This document shows, in pieces, positions 48,601 to 57,383 of a DNA stretch of 64,000 nucleotides (its first letter is position 1; each line of letters starts with the position of its first letter). Location of the stretch: contig NZ_CP051625.1 in assembly GCF_012844345.1 (NCBI RefSeq), positions 3,596,001 through 3,660,000 on the forward strand, written 5' to 3'. A program made the position numbers and the translations under genes. This DNA comes from Pseudomonas sp. gcc21 (GTDB lineage: Bacteria > Pseudomonadota > Gammaproteobacteria > Pseudomonadales > Pseudomonadaceae). The notes under the pieces are model-generated. The model made no database searches, was not told the DNA's origin, and saw only the letters and a program-made list of their open reading frames with translations.

Positions 48601-49033
48601 CGCTGTTGATGGCGGTCAGTTCATTCTGCGCATTGAACATACGCGCCACCTTTTCGCCCAGCGCTCTTTCCAGTTCTCCGAGTTCGCTTTTCTCAAAGCC
48701 GGCGCGCATCTTGTCGAGATCCGCGACTTCTATTTCTTCCAGTTCCTGTCTTGCGCTGCGAATGCGACCAGGTGCCTCCTGCTTCTGCGTCTGGAGCTCG
48801 GCCAGCTGTTCGGTCAGTTTCTCGGTCCGTTGCAGATGGGTCAGTGTTTGCTGGTAGATCTCGCGGAGTTCGGTCTTTTCCGCTTCGCCCAATGAGGCTT
48901 CATCAAGCGCCTGGATATCAGTGCGCAGGGATTCGATGGCCGCAGTGAGACCGTCCTGGGCATGCAGGGGCGCAGCGAACATGACGAGAAACGCCAGCAG
49001 CAAGCCGACGGAGAGCGCGAGAAGCCGGGACAT
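45614..49033 (-). CDS. Large mechanosensitive channel (MscK/MscM type)
   Basis: A 1139-residue inner-membrane protein. It has a signal peptide (1 to about 26), a long periplasmic coiled-coil domain (to about 490) rich in Q and E, about 11 helices, and the MscS core near the C-terminus (N-F-V-S-G-L-I-I-L-F-E-R-P-V-R-I-G-D-V-V). A cytosolic beta domain and a 70-residue tail follow. It opens under membrane tension to release solutes at osmotic downshock. ATG at 49033 begins the signal peptide; a GTG five codons upstream is also open. Whether it is MscK or MscM is not settled. Confidence 0.92.
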   Translation of the reverse strand: MSRLLALSVGLLLAFLVMFAAPLHAQDGLTAAIESLRTDIQALDEASLGEAEKTELREIYQQTLTHLQRTEKLTEQLAELQTQKQEAPGRIRSARQELEEIEVADLDKMRAGFEKSELGELERALGEKVARMFNAQNELTAINSELIAAQTRPERTQASISRNQTRENELNDQIRALQREGETPVNQARIRLLRAEQQSLQYSSDLLRQRLSANNILQDLAAQQRDLLAQQISSFEVEIQVLQDVINEKRRSQSEQTVTEATEQALQASNHQLLSDQGAINRQLSEELLRATTQVGELTRKGIQTKQQVDSLGQIESALEQQIDVLEGSVLLSRILHQQKSALPNVRYDTTLADQIADLRLRQFELNQLRDEIVNPAAYRDRLINRLPEEQREELQDEFEGLVSSRISLVDKLSDNINTLLSLAISVQINQRQVEKLSDDLERRIDDQLFWVASNRPVDRAWLLDLPRKAVEQWNVIDPLVQLKKLGNILLDHIIWLILLALMLGFYNWRLPALREQLRNLHEDVGHFRRDSVHHTPRALMLTALTIIPVPMVLISVGLLLSLGDEPAMPALGQGLSELALAWFIIHLLYRVFDPQGIATRHFRWEPGQVSRLRRLTRRSAWILLPLVLVVAIGEILPEQIGDDVMGRLFMLVGMLGLAWLLGRMMQRSEPLYDSRVLHLLAALILTLAPLALAGLVAWGYNYTAIKLADRFISTLYLITLWMLFEGTVVRNLNVAGRRLAYQRALSKRQAAEQPHEYPEPEATIEVPEMDIQQINQQSLRLARLGLTILFSVLVYFTWSDLISAASYLESVTMWEYNAGTADHPQMAPISAGDLLGALTIVALTFTFGRNLPGLLEMLVLSRMELRQGSSYAITTLLSYTIVSSGIFFALSALGVSWNKLQWLVAALGVGLGFGLQEIFANFVSGLIILFERPVRIGDVVTIGPLSGTVNKIRIRATTITDFDRKEIIVPNKTFVTEQLINWSLDDTITRVSLKLGIAHGADLAKTKELLMQIADDNPRVLKDPEPMVLFLNFGDHRLEHELRIHVRELMDRNFAIDEINREVDRQFREHGIVIAYRQLDINLRNSEGLERLINSRTLPAGPVQRAANGETQPDQAHDRAVSVAEDQPLWNQRGPDGA

Positions 49034-49140
49034 GAAGGATGTATCCACAATACAGGTTACTAGGGTCGGTGGCGCAGGTTAATCCTGCAGGTAGTTCATG
49101 GGAAGGTGCCAGAATGACAGGAGTGAAAGCGAATGTAAGC

Positions 49141-49162
49141 AGACCGCCCGGGAGGGCGGTCT
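49141..49162. terminator. Hairpin between acyl-CoA dehydrogenase and channel genes
   Basis: AGACCGCCC-GGGA-GGGCGGTCT is a perfect 9-bp stem, 39 bp after the minus-strand acyl-CoA dehydrogenase stop. There is no clear T-run on either side, so termination strength is uncertain. Confidence 0.6.
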
Positions 49163-49200
49163 ATTCAGAGATGGGATTTCAGGAATAGTTCACAAATTGA

Positions 49201-51003
49201 TCAGAACCATTCGTCGTTCATATCGAGGCAGGTGGTGTCGCGGCGCTCAAGCACGGTCAGCGCGTGGTGACAGCCTGGCACTTCCCAGGTCAGGAAAAAG
49301 CGGGCCGCCTGCAATTTGCCTTGATAGAACTCGCGATCGCTTGCCGACCCGTTAGCCAGTCCCTGTTGCGCACGTATCGCCTGTTCCAGCCAGCGCCAGC
49401 CGATCACCATGTGCCCAAATGCATTCAGATACAGCGCGGAGTTCGCCAGTGCCTGGTTCACCTGGCCTTTGCCCATGTCACCCAGCAGTGCCAGCGTGAC
49501 CTTGCCGATATGGGCGTGAAGGGCTTCCAGGGGTTCGCGCAGTGCGGTCAGCTCATCGAATTCGCCGGCACGGCGGCAACAGTCCTGAATAAGTGCTGAG
49601 AGTTGCTTCAAGGCTGCGCCATTGTTCATCACCACTTTGCGCCCGAGCAGATCCAGCGACTGGATGCCGTTGGTGCCTTCGTGAATCGGGTTCAGGCGGT
49701 TGTCCCGGTAGTACTGCTCAACCGGATACTCGCGGGTATAACCGGAGCCGCCGAGTATCTGGATGGCCAGCTCGTTGGCCTTCAGACAGAACTCCGAAGG
49801 CCATGCCTTGACGATCGGCGTGAGCAGATCCAGTAGCTGCAGCGTTGTCTGGCGCTGTTCCTCGGTTTCCAGGGTTTCGGTATCGTCGAACAGGCGCGCG
49901 GCATACAGGCCAAGATCGAAGGCGCCTTCCACGTAGGCTTTCTGTGTCAGCAACATGCGTTTCACATCGGTGTGCTGAATGATCGGCACCTGACCCGATG
50001 TCGGATCCTTGCCGTCGGGCAAACGACCCTGCGGGCGCTCGCGGGCATAGTTCAGCGAATACAGATACCCTGCGTAGCCGAGCATGACCGCCCCCATGCC
50101 GACGCCGATGCGCGCTTCGTTCATCATCTGGAACATGTATGGCAGTCCCTGATGCGGCTTGCCCACCAGATAGCCAACGCAGTTATCGTTGTCGCCGAAA
50201 TTCAGCGCAGTCGAAGTGGTGCCACGCCAGCCCATCTTGTGGAACAGGCCGGCCAAGGTCACGTCGTTGCGCTCGCCGAGGGAGCCGTCATCCTTGACCA
50301 GAAATTTGGGCACGATGAACAGCGAGATGCCTTTTACACCGGCTGGCGCGTCGGGCAACTTGGCGAGGACCATATGCACGATATTGTCTGACAGCGGATG
50401 ATCGCCGCCGGAAATGAATATCTTGTTGCCCTTCAGACGATAACTGCCATCGGCGGCGGGTTCGGCGCGGGCGCGGATGTCGGACAGCGAGGAGCCGGCG
50501 TGCGGCTCGGTCAGCGCCATGGTGCCAAAGAAGCGGCCGTCGATCATCGGCTGCAGGAAGCGTTGCTTCTGGTCGTCACTGCCAAAGGCTTCGATGAGAT
50601 TGGCGGCGCCCATGGTCAGCATGGCGTAGGAGGAGGTCGCTACGTTGGCCGACTGGAAGTGCGCAAAGCAGGCTTGCGACAACAGATTGGGCATCTGCAT
50701 GCCGCCCTGCTCGAAGGTGCGGGTGGCGTTGAGAAACCCGGCTTCGAGGAAGGCATCGACCGCAGGTTTTACCTCGGGAATCAGCTGCGCTGCGCCGTCC
50801 ACGTATTGCGGCTCGTTTTCATCGCTCTTGCGATTGTGCGGCGCGAAAAACTTCTCCGCGATGGTACGGGCTGTACCCAGCGCCGCATCGAAGGTTTCGC
50901 GATTATGCTCAGCGAACCGCGGGCGCTGGGTCAGGCTTTCGGCATCCAGTACTTCGTACAACTCGAAGGCCAGGTTACGTGAATCAAGCAGGGTATCTGT
51001 CAT
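49201..51003 (-). CDS. Acyl-CoA dehydrogenase (large FadE-like form)
   Basis: A 600-residue acyl-CoA dehydrogenase with the usual three domains and a C-terminal extension. M-A-L-T-E-P-H-A-G-S-S-L near residue 160 and K-G-N-K-I-F-I-S-G-G-D-H contact the flavin, and the catalytic glutamate is in P-I-H-E-G-T-N-G near residue 440. It oxidises acyl-CoA to enoyl-CoA with FAD, passing electrons to ETF. It is a paralogue of the enzyme at 58693 but shows different N-terminal sequence. Chain-length preference unknown. Confidence 0.93.
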   Translation of the reverse strand: MTDTLLDSRNLAFELYEVLDAESLTQRPRFAEHNRETFDAALGTARTIAEKFFAPHNRKSDENEPQYVDGAAQLIPEVKPAVDAFLEAGFLNATRTFEQGGMQMPNLLSQACFAHFQSANVATSSYAMLTMGAANLIEAFGSDDQKQRFLQPMIDGRFFGTMALTEPHAGSSLSDIRARAEPAADGSYRLKGNKIFISGGDHPLSDNIVHMVLAKLPDAPAGVKGISLFIVPKFLVKDDGSLGERNDVTLAGLFHKMGWRGTTSTALNFGDNDNCVGYLVGKPHQGLPYMFQMMNEARIGVGMGAVMLGYAGYLYSLNYARERPQGRLPDGKDPTSGQVPIIQHTDVKRMLLTQKAYVEGAFDLGLYAARLFDDTETLETEEQRQTTLQLLDLLTPIVKAWPSEFCLKANELAIQILGGSGYTREYPVEQYYRDNRLNPIHEGTNGIQSLDLLGRKVVMNNGAALKQLSALIQDCCRRAGEFDELTALREPLEALHAHIGKVTLALLGDMGKGQVNQALANSALYLNAFGHMVIGWRWLEQAIRAQQGLANGSASDREFYQGKLQAARFFLTWEVPGCHHALTVLERRDTTCLDMNDEWF

Positions 51004-51089
51004 GGCGCTTGTCTCGAAAATGAACGCTGGCAGTGTATGCGTTCCGTATATGACTGCAAACGCCTATTGATACCACTGATGTCGTCGAA

Positions 51090-52070
51090 TCAGAACAGCC
51101 GAAGCGGCGGTTCATCCAGCGCGGCACGCTGTTCGCGCAGTGTCAGAATCTGGTCCGCCCAGTAGCGTTCGCTGGCAAACCAGGGGAAGTGTTTAGGGAA
51201 CGCCGGGTCATCCCAACGCCGCGCCAGCCACGCGCTGTAATGGATCAGTCGCAGGCTGCGCAGGGACTCGATCAAAGGCAACTGACGTGGGTCGAAATCA
51301 TGGAACTCGTTGTAGCCTTCAGCAAGCTCGGCGAGCTGTGCCTGTCGCTGGTCGCGCTCACCGGACAGCATCATCCACAGATCCTGAATGGCCGGGCCCT
51401 GGCGGCAGTCGTCCATGTCGACCATATACAGGAGCTCGTCGCGCCAGAGCAAGTTACCGACATGCAGGTCGCCATGCAGGCGAATGGTGTCATGTGGCGT
51501 GGCGGCGTAGATCGCGTCGACACGTTCGAGCAGGTCGTCCGCCACCGAGAAATACGCGGGCCGTAGATTCTCCGGCACGCTGTCTGCTTCGCGCAGCCAG
51601 GCGATGCTGTCATGTCCGAAGTTCTGAGGGGTCAGGGACGGACGATGGCTGAACGGCCGCATGGAGCCCACCGCATGCAGCCTGCCCAGCAGGCGACCGA
51701 GCATGAGCAGATGGTCCGGATTGTCAAACTCAGGCGCGCGGCCACCAAAGCGTTTGAACAGGCTGAAGCGAAAGCCCACATGCTCAAAGAGCGTTTGCCC
51801 GTCGATCTGCATGGGGGGGATGACCGGGATTTCCAGCTCGGCCAGTTCGCGAGAGTACTGGTGCTCCTCAAGGATGGCTTCATCGCTCCAGCGTTGCGGG
51901 CGGTAAAACTTGGCAATCAACGGCTCGCCGCCTTCGATACCTATCTGGAATACACGGTTTTCGTAGCTGTTGAGCGTAAGCGTGCGCGCGTCGCTGACAT
52001 AGCCAAGCGATTCCACCGCATCGAGAACGGTGTCAGGTGTGAGCAGGGCAAAAGGGTGTTGGTTGTCCAT
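51090..52070 (-). CDS. srkA: Stress response kinase A
   Basis: A 326-residue aminoglycoside-phosphotransferase-fold kinase. L-H-G-D-L-H-V-G-N-L-L-W near residue 198 is the catalytic loop and Y-M-V-D-M-D-D-C follows as the metal-binding segment. It matches YihE/SrkA, which in E. coli phosphorylates protein substrates and counters MazEF-mediated death during stress. Full length. Followed upstream by a long repeat-rich non-coding island. Confidence 0.93.
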   Translation of the reverse strand: MDNQHPFALLTPDTVLDAVESLGYVSDARTLTLNSYENRVFQIGIEGGEPLIAKFYRPQRWSDEAILEEHQYSRELAELEIPVIPPMQIDGQTLFEHVGFRFSLFKRFGGRAPEFDNPDHLLMLGRLLGRLHAVGSMRPFSHRPSLTPQNFGHDSIAWLREADSVPENLRPAYFSVADDLLERVDAIYAATPHDTIRLHGDLHVGNLLWRDELLYMVDMDDCRQGPAIQDLWMMLSGERDQRQAQLAELAEGYNEFHDFDPRQLPLIESLRSLRLIHYSAWLARRWDDPAFPKHFPWFASERYWADQILTLREQRAALDEPPLRLF

Positions 52071-52214
52071 AGTCGCACCGTCAGTTTATGAATGGTCCAT
52101 GGTGTCATATTTACGGGCGGGAGGGATAAGTTCGCTTGGGTTCGGTGTTAGTGCTTCAGCAATGCAACGAACTCGGTCCAGTCCGCTGTCAGTTTGGATT
52201 GGAGCCGTCTTTCA

Positions 52215-52248
52215 CCTGGGCGCGTAGCGCGCCTGCGCTGCGCCAAGC
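52215..52248 (+). repeat. REP-like element, copy 1 (degenerate)
   Basis: A 34-bp element built round GTAGCGC-GCCT-GCGCTGC, a hairpin with one mismatch. It shares about 30 of 34 bases with the copies at 52457 and 60630. Confidence 0.75.
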
Positions 52249-52314
52249 GTTTCGCGGCACTGAAGTGGAGTCAGCGGGCGGCGCGTATCGGTTCGCATAT
52301 GGAGTCAGCTTCGC

Positions 52315-52411
52315 GAGGCGACAGGGCCGCGCTGACACGCTGCAAGTACGTCCCTGTAAGCTCGTCGATGACATCCCTGTCATCGCACGGTCATCGCGAC
52401 CCTGTCGCCTC
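52315..52411. repeat. Inverted repeat with nested hairpin
   Basis: GAGGCGACAGGG (52315-52326) and CCCTGTCGCCTC (52400-52411) are perfect 12-bp arms around 73 bases. Inside lies CGATGACA-TCCC-TGTCATCG (52366-52385), an 8-bp hairpin. The whole could fold as a two-storey stem in RNA or as a cruciform. It has no open frame. Confidence 0.75.
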
Positions 52412-52456
52412 ACTGCGCCATGGAGATTGGTGTTGTCGGAGGTAAAGCAGGTCTCG

Positions 52457-52490
52457 CCTGGGGGTGTAGCGCGCCTGCGCTACGCCGAGC
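52457..52490 (+). repeat. REP-like element, copy 2
   Basis: GTAGCGC-GCCT-GCGCTAC forms a perfect 7-bp hairpin inside a 34-bp unit beginning CCTGGGGGT. It differs from the inverted copy at 60630-60663 at one base. Confidence 0.85.
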
Positions 52491-52566
52491 TTTCCGCCAC
52501 CTTGAACTCCGCCCGCGACTGGCTTCATGACAGCCAAATTGATGTGTGACGAGCAATCCCCCCTAA

Positions 52567-52587
52567 CCCCCCTTTTACCAAGGGGGG
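52567..52587. repeat. C/G-rich palindrome
   Basis: CCCCCCTT and AAGGGGGG (52567-52574, 52580-52587) form an 8-bp stem with a 5-base loop, preceded by another run of Cs. This type of C-rich palindrome recurs in many bacterial intergenic regions. Confidence 0.6.
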
Positions 52588-52817
52588 AACTGGTTCGGTG
52601 TTTTCTGATGGTTTTGATGTCCGAGCCACGCCAATGCTGGAGCAAGTCCGCTGGCTGTCAGGGTGGAGCAAGTGTTGAAAACAGGGATGTTTTCACCAAG
52701 CCCCCAGGGATGGGTTCACGGCGTCTTGCGCAATCCTGACAGTCGGTGGGCGCCAGACTTCGATGTCGCCAGCCAGGTTGTGAAGCGAGTCGACAGTCGA
52801 CGTAGCGTGAAACCACA

Positions 52818-53528
52818 TCAAGCATCCGTACGCGCCACGCACCAGACACTGACACTCGCAGCACCGGCATCAAGCAGAACCCGGCTGGCTTCTCTTACTG
52901 TCGTCCCTGTAGTCACCACGTCCTCGATCAGGGCGATGTGTTTACCGAGAATCCGTTCTGGCTTGCGGCAAACGAAGGCATCCTTGAGGTTTCGGCGGCG
53001 GGCTTTGGCATTCAAGCCCTGCTGGGTTTGGGTGGCGCGCGCTCTTAGCAGTACGCGGTGCGCCACAGGGAGGCTCAGGTGTCTGGCAAGCGGGCGCGCC
53101 AGCTCCGTTGCCTGATTGAAGCCGCGTTTGGCCTGGCGTGCGCCGTGGAGCGGCATGGGAATGAGGCAATCGGGCAATGCCTGTTGCCGTTCCTGGTAAT
53201 GAAAGCGGACGGCATCAAGCAGCAGCAGACCAAGCATCCGGCCGTAGGTCAGTTGATGATGGTGCTTGAAGGCCAGGATCAAGCTGTCGACAGGAAAGCG
53301 ATACAGAAAAGGCGCAACGATCTGGTTGAACGCGGGTGCACGCTTCAGGCATTGCCCGCATAGCCCGTCAGCCAGAGGAAGCGGCAGCGCGCATTGCCGG
53401 CAATGGCTTCCCAACCAAGGCAGATCAGCCCTGCATGCTTCGCAGATTCCGAGCTGCGAATGCATGCCGATTGACAGACACAGCAGACAGGATGTGGAGT
53501 GGTTATTAATTATCCACTTGTAAACCAT
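52818..53528 (-). CDS. ComF family phosphoribosyltransferase-like protein
   Basis: A 236-residue ComF protein. The N-terminal zinc part has four C-x-x-C pairs (C-L-L-C, C-E-A-C, C-R-Q-C, C-G-Q-C). The C-terminal phosphoribosyltransferase fold has the PRPP motif I-A-L-I-E-D-V-V-T-T-G-T-T. ComF supports natural transformation in several species and has been linked to single-strand DNA handling. Its first codons (V-Y-K) overlap one half of the putative BirA operator. Divergent from bioB, as in Pseudomonas. Confidence 0.93.
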   Translation of the reverse strand: MVYKWIINNHSTSCLLCLSIGMHSQLGICEACRADLPWLGSHCRQCALPLPLADGLCGQCLKRAPAFNQIVAPFLYRFPVDSLILAFKHHHQLTYGRMLGLLLLDAVRFHYQERQQALPDCLIPMPLHGARQAKRGFNQATELARPLARHLSLPVAHRVLLRARATQTQQGLNAKARRRNLKDAFVCRKPERILGKHIALIEDVVTTGTTVREASRVLLDAGAASVSVWCVARTDA

Positions 53529-53571
53529 GCTGGGTTTCAATGGTTGACGCTATCCGTGTCGTCGCTATGAT
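53518..53571 (+). promoter_or_regulatory. bioB promoter with BirA-type operator
   Basis: TTGTAAACC (53518-53526) exactly matches the left half of the BirA biotin operator. GGTTGACGC (53542-53550), 15 bases on, matches 6 of 9 positions of the right half, GGTTTACAA. The right half overlaps a -35 element TTGACG (53544-53549), which is 16 bp before a -10 TATGAT (53566-53571). Binding would block bioB transcription when biotin is plentiful. Confidence 0.7.
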
Positions 53572-53625
53572 GCGACAAACGTTGAAGCCAAACTGATCTT
53601 CAAGCAAACACCAGGAATGTTTTTG

Positions 53626-54675
53626 ATGACTGCATCCCAAACCCGCCACGACTGGACGCCGGCAGAAGTACTGGCCTTGTTCCGCCAACCCTTCAATGAC
53701 CTGCTGTTTCAAGCGCAGACGGTGCATCGGCAGCATTTTGATGCGAACCGGGTGCAAGTCTCGACATTGCTGTCTATCAAGACCGGTGCTTGCCCCGAAG
53801 ACTGCAAGTATTGTCCCCAGTCCGGGCATTACAACACCGGGCTGGACAAGGAAAAACTCCTCGAGGTGCAGAAGGTGCTGGAGGAGGCCGCTGCGGCCAA
53901 GGCCATCGGTGCCACGCGCTTCTGCATGGGGGCGGCCTGGAAGCATCCGTCCGAGAAAGATATGCCCTACGTTCTGGAAATGGTCAAAGGCGTGCGCAAG
54001 CTCGGCCTGGAAACCTGCATGACCCTCGGCAAGCTGACCAAGGAACAAACCGCAGCATTGGCCGAGGCGGGGCTGGATTACTACAACCATAACCTGGATA
54101 CCTCGCCTGAGTTCTACGGCAATATCATCACCACCCGTACCTATGGTGATCGTCTGCAGACGCTATCTTATGTGCGCGACGCGGGGATGAAGATCTGCTC
54201 GGGCGGTATTCTGGGTATGGGCGAGTCGCTGGAAGACCGCGCCGGTCTGCTGATTCAGCTGGCGAATCTGCCGGAGCATCCTGAAAGCGTGCCGATCAAC
54301 ATGTTGGTAAAAGTAGCCGGAACGCCGTTGGAAAACGCTGAGGATCTGGATCTTTTCGACTTCATTCGCATGCTGGCTGTGGCGCGCATCATGATGCCGG
54401 CATCGCACGTGCGTTTGTCAGCCGGTCGCGAGCAGATGAACGAGCAGACCCAGGCCCTGGCATTCTTCGCTGGCGCTAACTCGATCTTCTACGGTGATCG
54501 TCTGCTTACTACCTCCAACCCGCAGGCGGAAAAGGATATGCGTCTGTTCGAGCGCCTGGGCATCAAGCCTGAAGAGCGCGAAGAACATGACGACGAAGTC
54601 CATCAGGCAGCCATTGAGCAGGCGCTGGTCGAGCAACGTGACAGTGCACTGTTTACCAACGCAGCGGCGGTCTGA
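53626..54675 (+). CDS. bioB: Biotin synthase
   Basis: A 349-residue radical SAM enzyme. C56-P-E-D-C60-K-Y-C63 binds the 4Fe-4S cluster; C100, C131, C191 and R263 bind the 2Fe-2S cluster that supplies sulfur. It converts dethiobiotin to biotin, the last step. The ATG at 53626 has AGGA 9 bases upstream; an ATG at 53617 is in frame but too close to it. First gene of bioB-bioF-bioH-bioC-bioD. Confidence 0.97.
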   Translation: MTASQTRHDWTPAEVLALFRQPFNDLLFQAQTVHRQHFDANRVQVSTLLSIKTGACPEDCKYCPQSGHYNTGLDKEKLLEVQKVLEEAAAAKAIGATRFCMGAAWKHPSEKDMPYVLEMVKGVRKLGLETCMTLGKLTKEQTAALAEAGLDYYNHNLDTSPEFYGNIITTRTYGDRLQTLSYVRDAGMKICSGGILGMGESLEDRAGLLIQLANLPEHPESVPINMLVKVAGTPLENAEDLDLFDFIRMLAVARIMMPASHVRLSAGREQMNEQTQALAFFAGANSIFYGDRLLTTSNPQAEKDMRLFERLGIKPEEREEHDDEVHQAAIEQALVEQRDSALFTNAAAV

Positions 54676-54699
54676 CCACTCCTTTCACGAGCTTCCACC

Positions 54700-55869
54700 A
54701 TGTCCTTCGATCTGACTGCCCGGCTGACTGAGCGCCGGGCGGCGCATTTGTATCGTCAAAGACCGCTACTCGATGCCCCGCAGGGCGTGCGGGTAGTAGT
54801 CGACGGGCAACCGCTGCTCGCGTTCTGCAATAACGACTATCTGGGCCTCGCCAATGATCCGCAGGTGATCGATGCCTTTGTCGACGGCGCCCGCAAATGG
54901 GGCGTCGGCGGCGGCGCTTCGCATCTGGTTGTTGGCCACAGCACGCCGCACCATGAACTTGAAGAAGCGCTGGCGGAATTTACCGGCCGGCCTCGGGCAC
55001 TGTTGATGTCGAGCGGATATATGGCCAATCTGGGTGCGGTAACAGCCCTGGTCGGGCAGGGCGATACGGTACTCGAAGATCGCCTGAACCACGCGTCGCT
55101 TCTGGACGCCGGATTGCTCAGCGGAGCGCGCTTCTCCCGCTACCTGCATAACGATATCCAAAGCCTCTCATCTCGTCTGGCCAAGAGCGCCGGCAATACG
55201 CTGGTGGTGACCGACGGCGTTTTCAGTATGGATGGCGATCTGGCTGACTTGCCTGCGGTGTGCGCTGCGGCCCGGGAAAAGGGCGCCTGGGTAATGGTGG
55301 ATGATGCTCACGGCTTCGGGTGTCTCGGTAGACAAGGTGGCGGCATCGTCGAGCACTTCGGTCTCGGTGTGCAGGAGGTGCCGGTGCTGGTCGGCACGCT
55401 GGGCAAGGCGTTCGGCACCGCAGGCGCCTTTATCGCTGGCAGCGAGGAGCTGATCGAGACCTTGATCCAGTTTGCGCGGCCCTATATTTACACCACCAGT
55501 CAGCCGCCAGCCGTTGCGTGCGCAACTTTGAAAAGCCTGCAGATACTGCGTGAGCAGAATTGGCGGCGCGAGCATCTCGGCCGGCTCATCGCGCAGTTTC
55601 GCGCCGGCGTGTCCGCTCTGGGCCTGCAATTGATGAACAGCCCCACACCCATTCAACCGATCATTATTGGAAGCAGCGAGCGTGCCGTCGCGGTGTCAGC
55701 GGCACTGCGCGAGCGCGGCATCCTGGTTACGGCAATTCGTCCGCCGACCGTGCCGCGGGGGACGGCCAGGTTGCGCGTAACCCTGTGCGCAGCGCACAGT
55801 GAGAGCGATGTAGCGCAACTTCTTGATGCGCTGAAACAAGCCATAGCTGCCGTTCCGGAGTGTGATTGA
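54700..55869 (+). CDS. bioF: 8-amino-7-oxononanoate synthase
   Basis: A 389-residue PLP enzyme. K236 in [10 protein letters not shown] forms the Schiff base, with D201-D-A-H204 and the glycine-rich G-V-G-G-G-A-S-H near residue 68. It condenses pimeloyl-ACP (or CoA) with alanine. Twenty-four bases after bioB; its stop overlaps the bioH start by one base. Confidence 0.97.
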   Translation: MSFDLTARLTERRAAHLYRQRPLLDAPQGVRVVVDGQPLLAFCNNDYLGLANDPQVIDAFVDGARKWGVGGGASHLVVGHSTPHHELEEALAEFTGRPRALLMSSGYMANLGAVTALVGQGDTVLEDRLNHASLLDAGLLSGARFSRYLHNDIQSLSSRLAKSAGNTLVVTDGVFSMDGDLADLPAVCAAAREKGAWVMVDDAHGFGCLGRQGGGIVEHFGLGVQEVPVLVGTLGKAFGTAGAFIAGSEELIETLIQFARPYIYTTSQPPAVACATLKSLQILREQNWRREHLGRLIAQFRAGVSALGLQLMNSPTPIQPIIIGSSERAVAVSAALRERGILVTAIRPPTVPRGTARLRVTLCAAHSESDVAQLLDALKQAIAAVPECD

Positions 55870-56585
55870 TGACCAATATTTCCCTGTTGCCTGGTTGGGC
55901 GATGTCCGCTGCCAGCATGGAGCCGCTACGCAGCGCCTTGCTTGAGCGCCTGCCTCGGTCGCAGGTTCAGTGTTGCGACCTGCCAGCGTTACAGATGTCC
56001 AGCATCGAGACCGACCTGGCTGAACTGGGTGAACAGCTGCCGAAGGGTGTACTGATCGGTTGGTCGCTTGGCGGCGTGGTGGCGCTGCAGTTGTCGCGCC
56101 GGTTTCCCGAGAAATTTCGCGCCGTGGTCACTATCGCCAGCAATCCCTGTTTCGTCACCCGCCGTGACTGGGCCGAAGCGATGCCAGCCGATACGTTCAA
56201 GACCTTTTACGCTGACTACCGGGATGAACCGGACAAAACGCTCAAGCGTTTCGCCCTGCTGGTTACTCAGGGCAGCAATCAGCCCAAGGCACTGAGCCGT
56301 TCCATGCAGTGGGACGACGCAGACCATGAGCAGCGGCTGCACGCCCTGGCGATTCTGGGTGTGCTTGATAGTCGAGCCATTCTTCGACGCTCCGTGCTGC
56401 CAACTCTGCATTGTCTGGGCGCACAGGATGCACTGGTTCCTGCTGCCGTTGAAGCTGCGCTGAAGGAGCTAAACGACTATTCGCATGTCGCGGTACATCC
56501 TGGTGCCGGGCATGCCCTGCCATTGGAACAACCGCTCTGGTTGGCGGAGCAGATCGCTGAGTTTCTGCAGGCTGGCGATGACTGA
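55869..56585 (+). CDS. bioH: Pimeloyl-ACP methyl ester carboxylesterase
   Basis: A 238-residue alpha/beta hydrolase with triad S66 (G-W-S-L-G-G), D187 and H215. It removes the methyl ester from pimeloyl-ACP methyl ester, ending the disguised fatty-acid route. TGATG overlap with bioF and an 8-base overlap with bioC show tight coupling. Confidence 0.93.
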   Translation: MTNISLLPGWAMSAASMEPLRSALLERLPRSQVQCCDLPALQMSSIETDLAELGEQLPKGVLIGWSLGGVVALQLSRRFPEKFRAVVTIASNPCFVTRRDWAEAMPADTFKTFYADYRDEPDKTLKRFALLVTQGSNQPKALSRSMQWDDADHEQRLHALAILGVLDSRAILRRSVLPTLHCLGAQDALVPAAVEAALKELNDYSHVAVHPGAGHALPLEQPLWLAEQIAEFLQAGDD

Positions 56586-57369
56586 GCAGGCGATCGACAA
56601 GCGCCGTATCGCCGACTCGTTCGGACGGGCCGCAGAGACCTATGACCAGGCCGCCGCATTTCAGCGCACAGTGGGCGGCAATCTGCTGGCGCGCCTGCCT
56701 GTCGATTTTCATCCGGCAGACACCACGGATTTAGGATGCGGAACCGGTTATTTCACCCGCGCGTTGCAACAGCGTTATGGCCAACCCGTGCTGGGCATTG
56801 ATCTGGCGGAAGGTATGTTGCGCTTCGCCCGCATGGCCTCGCCCGGTTGCGGCCCCTGGATTGCCGCAGATGCGGAAGCCCTGCCGGTGCGCGCCGGTTC
56901 GCAGGATCTGATCTTCTCGAGTCTGGCTTTGCAATGGTGCTCCGACCTGCGGTCAGCTTTAAGCGAGGCGTATAAAGCGCTGCGCCCAGGCGGCTACCTG
57001 GCATTCAATACCTTGATTGAAGGTTCGCTGGGCGAGCTGCGCCAGGCCTGGGAGCGAGTCGATGGCTTCGTTCACGTCAACCGCTTCATGCCCGAAGCGG
57101 AGTTGCGTGAACTGCTGAGCGGGACCGGATTCGCGCAGGTTGGCTGCGAGATAGAACAGCATGTTCTGCATTACCAGCAATTGGGAGAATTGACGCGGGA
57201 GCTCAAGGCGCTTGGCGCGCACAACGTCAATCCGGGGCGCCCTGGCGGTTTGACCGGTCGCGCACGATTGCGCGCGCTAACCGAAGCGTATGAACAGTTC
57301 CGGTATGACAAGGGCTTGCCTGCTACGTATCAGGTTGCACAGATTGTATTGAGAAAGGGGGCGGCGTAG
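56578..57369 (+). CDS. bioC: Malonyl-ACP O-methyltransferase
   Basis: A 263-residue SAM methyltransferase with motif I D-L-G-C-G-T-G-Y-F at 51-59 and D-L-A-E-G-M-L near residue 80. BioC methylates malonyl-ACP to start pimelate synthesis. The ATG at 56578 sits within the end of bioH. Length fits the family. Confidence 0.95.
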   Translation: MTEQAIDKRRIADSFGRAAETYDQAAAFQRTVGGNLLARLPVDFHPADTTDLGCGTGYFTRALQQRYGQPVLGIDLAEGMLRFARMASPGCGPWIAADAEALPVRAGSQDLIFSSLALQWCSDLRSALSEAYKALRPGGYLAFNTLIEGSLGELRQAWERVDGFVHVNRFMPEAELRELLSGTGFAQVGCEIEQHVLHYQQLGELTRELKALGAHNVNPGRPGGLTGRARLRALTEAYEQFRYDKGLPATYQVAQIVLRKGAA

Positions 57370-57383
57370 GCGCCGGACTGAAT

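Larger units (their letters stand above)
52071..52817. other. 747-bp gene-free island of palindromic repeats
   Basis: No gene recognised between srkA and comF. It holds two direct REP-like copies (52215-52248, 52457-52490), an inverted pair with a nested hairpin between them (52315-52411) and a C/G-rich palindrome (52567-52587), each listed separately. Confidence 0.7.
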
